Program-made: the position numbers and the translations under genes
In this document: positions 36,572 to 45,158 of the stretch, piece by piece
How the letters are laid out: every line of letters begins with the position of its first letter
Position numbering within the stretch: the stretch's first letter is position 1
The notes under the pieces: generated by a model
What the model was told of the DNA's origin: nothing
What the model saw: only the letters and a program-made list of their open reading frames with translations
Database searches by the model: none
Assembly (NCBI RefSeq): GCF_004361815.1
Contig: NZ_SNWA01000002.1
Coordinates: 3,224,001 to 3,288,000, forward strand
DNA: 64,000 nucleotides
Reading direction: 5' to 3'
DNA from: Paraburkholderia sp. BL10I2N1
GTDB taxonomy: Bacteria; Pseudomonadota; Gammaproteobacteria; Burkholderiales; Burkholderiaceae

Positions 36572-37057
36572 ATGTTTCTGATTTCTGAGCAGAACCTTCT
36601 GCCGGCATGGCCCGGAGTGACGTTGTCGGCTGTTGCCGAGATGGCGGGTTGCGGGGACGTGCTCATCCTGCAATTTGCCGCTGGAAAACGCGACCTGCCC
36701 CGGGTTGTCATGGTGGAATTCGCCTCTGGTGCCGCGAAGACGCTGCTACAACTGACGGCAGACGGCCAGATCGTGCGGGGCGCGGCAGTGCTGAGCGCGA
36801 AGCCGCACAAGGACTCGGCACAATGGAGTCTGCAGCCGCTGAGCGAAATTCACATCGGCGCAACGGCAGCCTATGACGAGGACCATCCGCTGGTGTCGTT
36901 TGCGCGATTCACGACAGCAGCGGGTGAGGAATTCTCGATGCCTGTCGGTATCGCGGAGAAACACTCCCTCGGAAAGCGCATTTACCCGTCCACGCCGGCG
37001 CGTTCGTCGAAGGCTGGTCGCCGGAAACCGACGGTTGATGTCGCAGGTATGAGCTGA
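36572..37057 (+). CDS. Hypothetical protein, 161 residues
   Basis: A soluble alpha/beta-looking protein (MFLISEQNLLPAWPGVTLSA; ending RRKPTVDVAGMS) without recognisable motifs. Codon use fits its neighbours and it stops four bases before the metallophosphoesterase, so it is probably its operon partner. Divergent from the XRE regulator, which may control it. Confidence 0.55.
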   Translation: MFLISEQNLLPAWPGVTLSAVAEMAGCGDVLILQFAAGKRDLPRVVMVEFASGAAKTLLQLTADGQIVRGAAVLSAKPHKDSAQWSLQPLSEIHIGATAAYDEDHPLVSFARFTTAAGEEFSMPVGIAEKHSLGKRIYPSTPARSSKAGRRKPTVDVAGMS

Positions 37058-37061
37058 CGGC

Positions 37062-37847
37062 ATGCGTATCCAGATCGCCTCGGATCTGCATCTGGAGATC
37101 GTGCACCAGAGTTTTCCGGGTCACAACCCCGTCAGGCTGACGAATGCGGACGTGCTGGTGCTCGCGGGCGACATTGCGAAAGGGGCCGATGCGGTTGAGC
37201 CGTTTGCGCGCTGGCCGGTGCCCGTCATCTACGTGCATGGCAACCATGAAGCGTATGGCACGGAGTACGACACGCTTGCCAACTCCATCCGGATGCGCGC
37301 GGCCGGTACTGCGATTCATTACCTTGAGCGCGACACGTTTGTCATGGGTCATGTGCGGTTTCTCGGTTGTTGCCTCTGGACAGACTATGCGCTCAGTGGC
37401 GTGCGCGACCGGAGTATGGCGCTGGCCGGGCGGATGCTGCATGACCATCGTGTGATCCGCGTCGGCGACGGCACACGTTTTCGGCCGGAGCACGCGCTGG
37501 CGGAGCACGAAAAGACAGTGAAGTGGCTGCGGACCGAGCTGGCAAAGCCCTTCGACGGGCGCACGGTCGTCGTAACCCATCACGGCGTTGCTCCGCCGTC
37601 GGTGCATCCGCGCTATGCGAACGACCCGGTCAACGCTGCATTCGTGAGTGACCTGCGACCTGTGCTCGAGCTGGCCGACGTGTGGATTCACGGTCACGTG
37701 CATGACTCGTTCGATTATCGCGTTGGCCAGTCGCGGGTGATTGCCAACCCGCGTGGCTATGCGACGAACCGTCTGATGGCGGGTGCGCCGACCGACCTGG
37801 AATGGGAAAACCCGGCGTTTGATCCGGCGCTGATGATCGAGTTGTGA
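37062..37847 (+). CDS. Calcineurin-like metallophosphoesterase
   Basis: A 261-residue phosphoesterase with the family's metal-binding series: SDLHLE (DxH), VLAGDIAKG (GDxx), YVHGNHEAYG (GNHE), VVTHHGVAP (H) and WIHGHVHDSFD (GHxH). It hydrolyses phosphodiester or phosphomonoester bonds with two metal ions; the substrate is unknown. No signal peptide. Such stand-alone enzymes are frequent on Burkholderia plasmids and islands. Start ATG 37062 is four bases after the upstream stop. Confidence 0.88.
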   Translation: MRIQIASDLHLEIVHQSFPGHNPVRLTNADVLVLAGDIAKGADAVEPFARWPVPVIYVHGNHEAYGTEYDTLANSIRMRAAGTAIHYLERDTFVMGHVRFLGCCLWTDYALSGVRDRSMALAGRMLHDHRVIRVGDGTRFRPEHALAEHEKTVKWLRTELAKPFDGRTVVVTHHGVAPPSVHPRYANDPVNAAFVSDLRPVLELADVWIHGHVHDSFDYRVGQSRVIANPRGYATNRLMAGAPTDLEWENPAFDPALMIEL

Positions 37848-38105
37848 GCAGCTGTGCCGTGGCGCGCTGAGGCGGCGCAAACGTCTGGCGATGCGCATGG
37901 GCGCTGCCGCGAGGAGATCGCCTGCAAAAAAATGGTTGACCCCCAGGACTACGGACTCGAGGGAGCATCCCGACATGGAGCGCGCTTGACCAGGGCGAAC
38001 CGGCGAAAAAGACGGCGACAGTCATTGCCGCCTGACGAGAGCAGCGCACAGTTACGGGCGCGCCTGAAGGCCTTTGCGCTCGCCACGCGTAACACAGGAA
38101 CAGCG

Positions 38106-38501
38106 ATGCCTACAGCCCTGCACAGTCTTCAGGTTCAGCGGGAAGACACGATACTGAAAATACTGGCCGAGGGCGAGTGGATCGGGGCAGACACCGTTCC
38201 CGCGGACGTAGCCGGATGGCAGCAACGCGGCTGGATCTTTGGCGTGGAAGCTGAAGGTCAGCGGTACTTTGCCCGATACCAGTTCGATGATCGTGATCAG
38301 CCGCTGCCGGTCATCAGGGAGATTCTGGCGGAGCTCGGACCCGCCACGGACCCGTGGACAATTGCCGCCTGGTTTCACTTTCCCAACGGCTGGATTGTGG
38401 AGGAGGGTGGTACCGCCCCGATCGCGCCCAAGGATGCGCTTGATCACCACGTTGCGGTCGTTGATGCCGCACGCCGGTTCCGCGGAACATTTGAAGCATA
38501 A
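38106..38501 (+). CDS. Hypothetical protein, 131 residues
   Basis: ATG 38106 follows AGGAA and starts MPTALHSLQVQREDTILKIL; the in-frame extension to 37854 looks unlike protein. The C-terminal half (EILAELGPATDPWTIAAWFH, then DALDHHVAVVDAARRFRG) resembles a degenerate antitoxin-like helical domain found in plasmid-borne small proteins, but I do not assign a family. Confidence 0.5.
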   Translation: MPTALHSLQVQREDTILKILAEGEWIGADTVPADVAGWQQRGWIFGVEAEGQRYFARYQFDDRDQPLPVIREILAELGPATDPWTIAAWFHFPNGWIVEEGGTAPIAPKDALDHHVAVVDAARRFRGTFEA

Positions 38502-38661
38502 CCATGGACGAATTTCCCGACCCGACAGGACCTTTCCGACCGGAAACTGTCCGGTTCGGGCATTCCCGATCAAGGGTGCGCTTACGCGCAAGACTGGTTC
38601 GACTTTCTCAACGGTCATCGCTGGTGCCAGGATGCAGGTGTCAGCTCGATCTGATGGGCAC

Positions 38662-39048
38662 ATGTCCGAACGCGCGACCGCCGCGTGGCAGAAAAAGGCT
38701 TATGTCATTGACGACGCGGATTGCGTCCAGTATCTGAAGCGACTGCCCGTGACACGTGGCGCGTCGGCTAAACGCCCGCAAAAGGAACAGCGATTTATGA
38801 GCAGCAAGGACCGCATCCGGTATCAGGCGAAAGAGGACGATCAGCCCGGCTGGGATCTTTACGCCGAGATTTTTGAGCCAGAGGACGTCGTGTATCTGGA
38901 ACTTGACGGTGTAGCCGCTGAAGTCACGATGCTCGGGAACCTGGAGCGCGGGCCGGGCACGGTGCTGTTGCGCCTGCCGGTCGCCACCGCGAAGCAGCTC
39001 GGTCTCGTGCCTCCGGGGTGGAAAAAGTCGGGCTGGGAAAGGGAGTAG
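38662..39048 (+). CDS. Hypothetical protein, 128 residues
   Basis: The frame from ATG 38662 (MSERATAAWQKKAYV) runs to 39048. An internal ATG at 38797 with AAGGAA upstream would give an 83-residue product (MSSKDRIRYQAKED). The C-terminal part VYLELDGVAAEVTM and GTVLLRLPVATAKQLGL is strand-rich. Function unknown. Three bases separate it from the next gene. Confidence 0.45.
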   Translation: MSERATAAWQKKAYVIDDADCVQYLKRLPVTRGASAKRPQKEQRFMSSKDRIRYQAKEDDQPGWDLYAEIFEPEDVVYLELDGVAAEVTMLGNLERGPGTVLLRLPVATAKQLGLVPPGWKKSGWERE

Positions 39049-39051
39049 GTC

Positions 39052-39600
39052 ATGCGCGAATACCGTGACAGGATGGTGCAGGAGATCGCCGCCTGCACAT
39101 GCGACCGCTGCAGCCAGCGCATGTCGCCCGATGATGACCAGGGGGAGTGGTATGAAAAAGTGTCGCTCGACTGGCGCGGCGGTTTTGGCTCGGTTTTTGG
39201 CGACGGTGCCCATCTGAGCATTGACCTTTGTCAGCAGTGTCTCCGCGATACGCTCGGGTCATGGCTGCGGGTCGATCCGCCGTCCGCAACGGATAACGTG
39301 ATTGAAGCCTTGAAGGGCGTCGTTTCCCGACCCGACGTGCGGGTAACTGTGGACCAGATGAATCCATTGCTGTTCGGCGAGCAAGACGAGTCCCGTGGCA
39401 CGTTACTCCTTGCGACACGTCTCGCGAAAATAGTCGCGCAGGCGATAGCCGTCTTCCGGGAGCAGGATAAGGCGATCCGGTGGCTGGTCATGCCGCACAG
39501 GCAGTTTGCCGGCCGAACTGCGCTCGAAATGGCGAAGACCGAGGATGACGCACGGCTGGTTGAGGAAGCGCTGGTGCGGATTGACGAAGGGTACGGATAG
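39052..39600 (+). CDS. Zinc-finger protein fused to a ParS/MbcA-type (DUF2384) antitoxin domain
   Basis: A 182-residue protein in two parts. Residues 1-80 carry two cysteine pairs (CTCDRCSQRM and LCQQCL) around GFGSVFGDGAHLSIDL, a small zinc-binding fold. Residues about 115-180 (ATRLAKIVAQAIAVF, IRWLVMPHRQFAGRTALEM, DARLVEEALVRIDEG) match the toxin-binding C-terminal domain of Xre/MbcA/ParS antitoxins. No RES-domain toxin gene follows, although that is the usual partner. The reading frame is continuous, so the fusion looks genuine. Confidence 0.65.
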   Translation: MREYRDRMVQEIAACTCDRCSQRMSPDDDQGEWYEKVSLDWRGGFGSVFGDGAHLSIDLCQQCLRDTLGSWLRVDPPSATDNVIEALKGVVSRPDVRVTVDQMNPLLFGEQDESRGTLLLATRLAKIVAQAIAVFREQDKAIRWLVMPHRQFAGRTALEMAKTEDDARLVEEALVRIDEGYG

Positions 39601-39966
39601 CAAAAGGCCGGACTTTGGGGGCGCGACTGCAGAACTTGTTGCCCGATTGCGCATGCGCACATCGCCTGAAGCCGACGATCATCCGATGCGATAACTTGTA
39701 TGTTGTCGCTGGGCATCCCCTTGAGCAAGCCTTTTCGCCGCGCAGTTTCGGACGCAACCGGAAAAACGTCTTTAGCCCCGACATCCGGCTGACCGGTGCG
39801 CTCGGGTTGCGCTCACTGAGCTATCAAGCCACCAAGCGGCCGGTGGCATCGTGCGAGCCTGCGAATGGCTGATCAAGGTTCCGTTGCTGAACGCGTACAG
39901 TCGGCCAATTTCAGCCGTTCACCCACTGGTTCAGGCGGACGCTCGGACGTCCGCATCACCAAGGTA
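39601..39966. other. Non-coding gap containing a dispersed-repeat copy
   Basis: No gene supported. 39889-39924 matches 24346-24381. The IS3-type element begins just to the right. Confidence 0.4.
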
Positions 39967-40006
39967 GCGGTAAATTTCAAGCTAGATGTCGCCTCAACGA
40001 TTAAAT

Positions 40007-41086
40007 TTAGGCGGCTTTTTGCTCCTGTCGGTGGTCGCGTTTGATGGGTTCGAAGTTGTCTGTCTGATCGGGATTCAGGTGGACTGTGTGTACGCGCTTC
40101 CAGTTTCGCGTGGGGCCTTTCCATCGTAGCGGATTGCGCTGCTTTGCCGCCTCGTAGAGCGTCGCGCGGCGATCGAGGACCTGCTGGTCGAGGTTGGCGT
40201 GCCGTTGGGCAGGCGTGACGAAACGGATCGCGCTGTGACGATGTTCGTGGTTATACCAGCGCACCAGCCCCGTGACCCAGGCGCGCGCGGCAAACAGCGT
40301 GTCGAACGCCTGCAGAGGATAGGCCGGCCGGTACTTCAGTGTTTTGAACAACGATTCCGAGAACGGGTTGTCGTTGCTCACGCCCGGTCGACTCAATGAC
40401 GGCATGACGCCCAGAGCCTGCAGGGTGGCGAGCATCGTGGCACCCTTCATTGGGCCGCCGTTATCCGAATGCAGAATCACCTGGCCCGGTTTGATTGCTT
40501 CCCGCGCACATAGATCCTTCAGGAGCTCGCTGGCCTGGGCGCTGCTCTCTTCGGCGTAGACCTGCCAGCCGACGACCATCCTGCTGAACACGTCCATGAA
40601 CAGATAGAGATAGAAATACTGCCCGCGAACTGTCGTCGGCAGGTAAGTAATATCCCAGCTGAACAACTGATTGGGCCCGTCGGCACATACTGCGCGAGGC
40701 TTGCTGCGGGCGCGGGCTGGTCGTTCACTGCGCCGATGAGCAAGCTGTTTCTCTTCACGCAGCACCCGGTAGAACGTCGATTCAGAGGCGATGTAGCGGC
40801 CCTGGTCGGCCAGGCGAGGCACGATTTGGCTCGGTGGCAGATGGCCGAATTCGACAGAGTTGGCCACCGCCAGTAGTTCAGCGCGCTCATCGGTCGACAG
40901 CTTGTGAACAGCATCATGATGGCGTAAGGTGCGCCCATCCACTGCTTCAGGACCGCCGCCTTGCCAGCGTTGCACGGTGCGCGCGCTTAGCCCGAGCACG
41001 GCACATGCGCGTGCCTGACGAGCCCCGGCTGTGGTCGCCTCACCGATCAGCTCCCGCAATGTCGCGCGCTCTTCGGGGGAGCTCAT
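40007..41086 (-). CDS. IS3-type transposase OrfB (rve integrase core)
   Basis: A 359-residue protein with an N-terminal HTH (ACAVLGLSARTVQRWQ) and a DDE core: FSWDITYLPT (D1), ILHSDNGGPMKG (D2) and NDNPFSESLFKTLK (E). ATG 41086 overlaps the orfA stop (ATGA); expression may be by coupling rather than the frameshift used by most IS3 members. An in-frame extension upstream only shadows orfA. Confidence 0.88.
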   Translation of the reverse strand: MSSPEERATLRELIGEATTAGARQARACAVLGLSARTVQRWQGGGPEAVDGRTLRHHDAVHKLSTDERAELLAVANSVEFGHLPPSQIVPRLADQGRYIASESTFYRVLREEKQLAHRRSERPARARSKPRAVCADGPNQLFSWDITYLPTTVRGQYFYLYLFMDVFSRMVVGWQVYAEESSAQASELLKDLCAREAIKPGQVILHSDNGGPMKGATMLATLQALGVMPSLSRPGVSNDNPFSESLFKTLKYRPAYPLQAFDTLFAARAWVTGLVRWYNHEHRHSAIRFVTPAQRHANLDQQVLDRRATLYEAAKQRNPLRWKGPTRNWKRVHTVHLNPDQTDNFEPIKRDHRQEQKAA

Positions 41087-41583
41087 TCGTCCTCGTCCCC
41101 GAACAGCGCCTGATACTTTTTTGAAAGTACCAGCAACGCGGCCGCCTCCGCTAAAGCCTTTTCCTTGCGTTTCAGTTCGCGCTGCAGTTGCGCATTGGCC
41201 TGTTTCAGCTCGCGCAGCTCTGGAGCGTTTGCACGTGCGCTGCCTGAGGTGCCGGCCGAGCAGAACTGGGCGCGCCACTGGTCCAGGTGATGGGCAAACA
41301 GACCCCGTTCACGGCACCACGCGTTCAGTGCCTCGTCGCTCAGTCCATGGCTCTGCTGCAAGGCCAGCAGGCGCTCTTCCAAAGACCAGTCTTCCGGGCG
41401 CCGTGCATCGACTGGCCCCGGGTTGCGGTTTGCGGCGTTAGACACGCGGATCCACTTCCTCAAGGTTAATACGTTCATGTTCAGTTCCGAGGCAACCGTT
41501 CCTACGGACCGGTTGCCTCGTTGCAGGACCTTTGCCAGCGCCTGCTCCCTGAATTCGACAGAATACGTCCGTTTGGCATTCAA
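41083..41583 (-). CDS. IS3-type transposase OrfA
   Basis: A 166-residue protein with an N-terminal HTH (YSVEFREQALAKVLQRG, then VASELNMNVLTLRKWI) and a C-terminal leucine-rich coiled coil (LKQANAQLQRELKRKEKAL), the standard OrfA layout. It binds the element ends and pairs with OrfB. Confidence 0.88.
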   Translation of the reverse strand: MNAKRTYSVEFREQALAKVLQRGNRSVGTVASELNMNVLTLRKWIRVSNAANRNPGPVDARRPEDWSLEERLLALQQSHGLSDEALNAWCRERGLFAHHLDQWRAQFCSAGTSGSARANAPELRELKQANAQLQRELKRKEKALAEAAALLVLSKKYQALFGDEDE

Positions 41584-41633
41584 CCTGCACCTCTGAGTTC
41601 TTCAAATTAAGAAAATTCAGAGGCGACATCTAG

Positions 41634-41864
41634 TGTGACGCAGGGGGGTAGCGGACCTTCACCCTCCCGATTACAGGCGCGCAGTCATCGGCCAATCCGA
41701 CCCGCGCGCCAGAAACAAATGCGACGGCCACAAGTCTATTTTCGCGCCTGGCCTACAGGCACGTTCGAACCTATCCGACCCGGTCGACGTCTCAATAGCG
41801 AACATTCGAAAATTGAGCTAGAAGTTACAGGCGGATTGACTGAACAATTTCGGAGCACCCGCTG
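41634..41864. other. Short gap between IS3-type element and HEPN 3' half
   Basis: No gene seen; GC-rich degenerate sequence. Confidence 0.35.
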
Positions 41865-42132
41865 TTACACGACCGCAATTATCGCCGTACCAAGGCGGTC
41901 GAGATAGTTCAGAGCGTCGTGGACCAAGGCGACGCTTATGGGCCATCTAGCTGGCGGATTGGTAGGGTCTATATCAGCTTCATGTGCAATCTTGTTGCGT
42001 CGATCCACGATCAGCATCAACTCTGCCTTTAGGTCCCGCTTCGGGATGTTCAGATGGGCACTTAGCGCATCCCAAAGCGGGACTGATGATATCAATCGAA
42101 CTGCATCAGCGATCTTTTCTGGTTGCTGGAAT
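41865..42132 (-). pseudogene. RiboL-PSP-HEPN protein, C-terminal half (split by IS66)
   Basis: Read from the target duplication: FQQPEKIADAVRLISS, then RRNKIAHEADIDPT and RWPISVALVHDAL. It holds the HEPN catalytic Rx4-6H motif (RNKIAH), the signature of metal-independent RNases. The other half is at 44819-45158. Removing IS66 and one copy of the 8-bp duplication gives 340 + 260 = 600 bases, an in-frame 199-residue protein. Confidence 0.85.
42125..42132 (+). repeat. IS66 target-site duplication, left
   Basis: GCTGGAAT, repeated at 44819-44826. Confidence 0.9.
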
Positions 42133-42241
42133 GTAAGCGCGCGATCTAGCACACCGAGCGCGCATCGACGCGCGAAGGCGAACGGGTATGCGAGAGCAAA
42201 TCGATCGATAGAGGTTTTGCGAGGTGGCGACCGAATCAAGC

Positions 42242-43825
42242 TCAACGCGCTGCTGTTTCTGTGAGCTTCGCGTAGTTGAACGGTAAGAGGTCAGTCACGT
42301 CGGCATGCGGTTCGCGCTTCGGTAGTTCGGTGAGCACGTGCACAAGGTAGGCGTAGGGTTCGACGTTGCAGGCCCTGCAGGTCAGCATAAGACTGTAGAT
42401 CATGGCGCTTGCCTTCGCGCCGGCAACCGTGTCACTGAACAGCCATGAATTTCTGCCGGTACAGAATGGACGGATGTCTCGCTCGATGACGTTATTGTCG
42501 ATGGGGGCCAGCCCGTCGCTCACGTAGCGACGCAGATACGCCCACTGGTTGCGCGTGTATGAGATCGCCTTGCCCAGCAGACTTTCTGGCAGGACTTGCG
42601 GGGCCTGGTCGTCCAGCCACTTTCTGAATGCTTCGAGTAGTGGCACGCTGTGCTGCTGACGCAGGCGATATGTGTAGTCAGCGCGTGTCTCGCCTTCGGG
42701 TAGATCGGCTTTGGTGAGCGTTTCGACCTGATACAGCGCCTTGAAGTATTCGAGCGCCTGCGCGGCACGGCCGCCCGGTTTCTTCATCCCCTTGAGCGCA
42801 TCAACGAAGGCGCGACGGGCGTGAGCCAGGCAGCCGAAGTGGGTGGGGCCTTCGAGCGTGCGCCAGGCGGCATATCCATCCGTCATCAGCAGGCCTTGAT
42901 AGCCCGCGAGGAACGCCTGCGGATATTCCTGCCCGCGCCCCGGCTGGTAGTCGAACAGCACGACCGGCTGCGTGCTGTCTTCGGCACTGCGATACGTCCA
43001 CATGTACGAGGTGCTCTGCGCAGCACGGCCCGGTTCCTTGAGTACCTGAACCGTCGTCTCGTCACCGTGAATCAACGACTGCGCCAGCAGCGTCCTGCGT
43101 AGGGCCTCATAGAGCCGGCTATAGTGCAGCTCGGCGGGCCGGATGATCCAGTTGGCCAGTGTGCCGCGTCCAACTTCAATGTCGGCGCGCCCCAATGCGT
43201 TTGCCATCCGGTATAGCGGTGTTCCGTCAACATACTTGCCAGCAGTCACGGTGGCGATCATCGCCGCACTGGCGTTGCTGCCCGGCAATGGCTGCGGCGG
43301 CATCGGTGCGGTGATCACCGGCGTGCGTTCGGCGTGGCGCTCGCAATGCCGACACGCGTACTTGAAACGCACGTGCTGCAACACCGACGCCTTCGCCTCG
43401 ATATGCAACTGCTCGCTGACCTCTTCTCCCATACGGTGAAGCTCGTGTGCGCAGCACGGACATATCTTCTGGTCATCAGGCAGGTCGTATTCGATGCGCT
43501 GACGTGGCAGATCCGCCGGCAGCGGTTTGCGTCCAGGACTGCGCCGTACCGGTTCCGGCGCATCCGGAAGGCCAGTATCGGGCAGTGTGAAGGTGTTGTC
43601 AGCGACGTCCTCGTCATGCGCTTCGGTGGCAGCGATCTGCTCAGCCTCGTCGAACACACGATCGCGTAGCTTCTCACTGCTCGGGGCGAAGCGTTTGCTC
43701 AGCGCCAGGCGGAACTGCTCCTCCAGCTGGGCAATGCGTTCGCCCAGTTGACGATTGCTTGACTCAAGTTCACGAATATAGGCCTGGGCGGCCGGCGGCA
43801 ACCGGGAGAAGTCATCTTCATTCAT
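42242..43825 (-). CDS. tnpC: IS66 transposase TnpC
   Basis: A 527-residue DDE transposase: leucine-zipper-like N-terminus (YIRELESSNRQLGERIAQLE), zinc-binding CPCCAHELH and ACRHCERHAE, then the catalytic core (LIHGDETTVQVL, GLLMTDGYAAW, VIERDIRPFCTGRNSWLFSD) and the C-terminal IS66 domain (LPFNYAKLTE). Length and order are typical. Confidence 0.93.
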   Translation of the reverse strand: MNEDDFSRLPPAAQAYIRELESSNRQLGERIAQLEEQFRLALSKRFAPSSEKLRDRVFDEAEQIAATEAHDEDVADNTFTLPDTGLPDAPEPVRRSPGRKPLPADLPRQRIEYDLPDDQKICPCCAHELHRMGEEVSEQLHIEAKASVLQHVRFKYACRHCERHAERTPVITAPMPPQPLPGSNASAAMIATVTAGKYVDGTPLYRMANALGRADIEVGRGTLANWIIRPAELHYSRLYEALRRTLLAQSLIHGDETTVQVLKEPGRAAQSTSYMWTYRSAEDSTQPVVLFDYQPGRGQEYPQAFLAGYQGLLMTDGYAAWRTLEGPTHFGCLAHARRAFVDALKGMKKPGGRAAQALEYFKALYQVETLTKADLPEGETRADYTYRLRQQHSVPLLEAFRKWLDDQAPQVLPESLLGKAISYTRNQWAYLRRYVSDGLAPIDNNVIERDIRPFCTGRNSWLFSDTVAGAKASAMIYSLMLTCRACNVEPYAYLVHVLTELPKREPHADVTDLLPFNYAKLTETAAR

Positions 43826-43912
43826 GCTCCCAGGATAGCCGAAAGCAACGCGCTACAGGTTTACGGAGATTTGTAACCGTTCCTCGTTGCGTATTGACCT
43901 GCATGCCGGTCG

Positions 43913-44266
43913 TTAGCTGGCGTGGCGGTACCGCCGCGCCGGATGACGGTGCATTGCATCGATGTCGATGCCCTCGAGCAGCCAGCGTAGCTGCTCGGTC
44001 GTCAGCTCGATTACCGCCTGTTGCCGGCGCGGCCAGATGAAGTGATCTTCCTCGAGGCGCCGCAACATCAGCCAGAAACCGTTGCGCTCGTAAAAGAGCA
44101 GCTTGATCCGGTTGCGTCTGCGGTTGTGGAAGGCGTATACGGCACGCGCAAACGGGTCCAGTTGCATGGATTGCTCGACCAGCGTCACCAGACTGTTGAT
44201 GCCTGCCCGGAAGTCGATCGGCTCGCGGTGCAGGAACACCTTCAAATCAGCTTCGAAGCGAAACAT
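43913..44266 (-). CDS. tnpB: IS66 accessory protein TnpB
   Basis: A 117-residue IS66 Orf2-type protein: VFLHREPIDFRAGINSL, then FARAVYAFHNRRRNRIKLL and YERNGFWLMLRRLEE. Required with TnpA for IS66 transposition in studied members. ATG 44266 overlaps the tnpA stop. Confidence 0.92.
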   Translation of the reverse strand: MFRFEADLKVFLHREPIDFRAGINSLVTLVEQSMQLDPFARAVYAFHNRRRNRIKLLFYERNGFWLMLRRLEEDHFIWPRRQQAVIELTTEQLRWLLEGIDIDAMHRHPARRYRHAS

Positions 44267-44733
44267 CAGCACCGTCCCAATGCCGCGATCATGGCGCTCA
44301 CGAGGGCGGCATCGCGTTCCGAGCATTCGAGCTCAAGCTTCACGCCATTGGGCAACTGGGCCGATAGCCATGCTGATGTCGGCGAGCGCGAAGACAGATG
44401 CGACGACCGATGTTGTTGCTGCGCGCTTGCAGACGGCATCGAAGGAGGCGCCGGTGCGGGATTGGCGATCGCGACGACCGGCACAAACGCCGACGCTGAA
44501 GCGGCCATGTCGTTGTCGCTCAAGGGCATTTCCGCCTGCCGATGCAGCCGAACCCATTTACGCAGCTGGTTGGCGTTCACCCCGGCCTTCAGCGCCAGCG
44601 CAGACAAAGATGCACCCGGCTGCAGGCAGGCCTCCACCAGCCGTCGCTTGTCCATAGAATCGAAGCTGCGCTTGCCGCCCACCCCAACGCGTGTCACCCG
44701 CAACGGCAAAAATGAAAGGTCATCCTGGGTCAT
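44266..44733 (-). CDS. tnpA: IS66 accessory protein TnpA
   Basis: A 155-residue protein with an N-terminal HTH (RRLVEACLQPGASLSALALK, then VNANQLRKWVRLH) and a C-terminal segment (LECSERDAALVSAMIAALGR) as in IS66 Orf1. ATG 44733 (MTQDDLSF) is preferred to 44748. Confidence 0.9.
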   Translation of the reverse strand: MTQDDLSFLPLRVTRVGVGGKRSFDSMDKRRLVEACLQPGASLSALALKAGVNANQLRKWVRLHRQAEMPLSDNDMAASASAFVPVVAIANPAPAPPSMPSASAQQQHRSSHLSSRSPTSAWLSAQLPNGVKLELECSERDAALVSAMIAALGRC

Positions 44734-44818
44734 AAATTGCGTCCGCAAGTTGTGGTTGCGGACGCAATCGTGGATCCTGCCAGACGCAAAAGCCAGGTGG
44801 GGGAAATCGCGCGCTTAC

Positions 44819-44826
44819 GCTGGAAT
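44819..44826 (+). repeat. IS66 target-site duplication, right
   Basis: GCTGGAAT, matching 42125-42132. Confidence 0.9.
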
Positions 44827-45158
44827 GACAACCAGCTATGTGCCTCGCGAACCGCCTCATCGAGCCATTGCATGTCTGCTGCGTCGGCTACAGCCCGCCG
44901 GGTGGCGGACATAGGAACTTTAAAAGACAAGTGAGCTACGGTGGCGGCTCGCCTTCCGCGCTGGACCTCGAGCATGCCAATTCGGACGATTTCATGCACA
45001 AAGTGATCAAGAGCGCTTACGCCTTGCATTAACGCGGCTCGAAGGCAATCACTCACATCCACAGCGTTGGTGGTCAAGATGGAAATTCGATCCGCCAACG
45101 CCAAAAGATCGTGCGCGCGTCTGAGGTTTTCCCTGAAGTTATTCAGCGCGTCATTCAT
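44819..45158 (-). pseudogene. RiboL-PSP-HEPN protein, N-terminal half (split by IS66)
   Basis: MNDALNNFRENLRRAHDLLA opens the protein, then DVSDCLRAALMQGVSALDHF and VHEIVRIGM and WLDEAVREAHSWLSFQ, the conserved first part of RiboL-PSP-HEPN (formerly MAE_28990/MAE_18760) domains. It then enters IS66 DNA. Its ATG overlaps the end of a ParA-like gene by 8 bases, so the intact ancestor was a two-gene ATPase-RNase operon. Confidence 0.85.

Larger units (their letters stand above)
39982..41633 (-). mobile_element. IS3-type insertion sequence (complete)
   Basis: About 1652 bp with 14-bp perfect terminal inverted repeats CTAGATGTCGCCTC (39982-39995) and its complement (41620-41633). It carries overlapping orfA and orfB on the minus strand. 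The left 15 bases outside the repeat (39967-39981) are also shared with a truncated copy at 58811-59016, so the true edge may be further out. Confidence 0.8.
42133..44818 (-). mobile_element. IS66-family insertion sequence (complete, 2686 bp)
   Basis: Both ends begin GTAAGCGCGCGAT reading inward, the IS66 signature, and an 8-bp duplication GCTGGAAT flanks it, as expected for IS66. It carries tnpA, tnpB and tnpC on the minus strand and interrupts a HEPN gene. Intact ends and duplication imply a fairly recent insertion. Confidence 0.95.
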
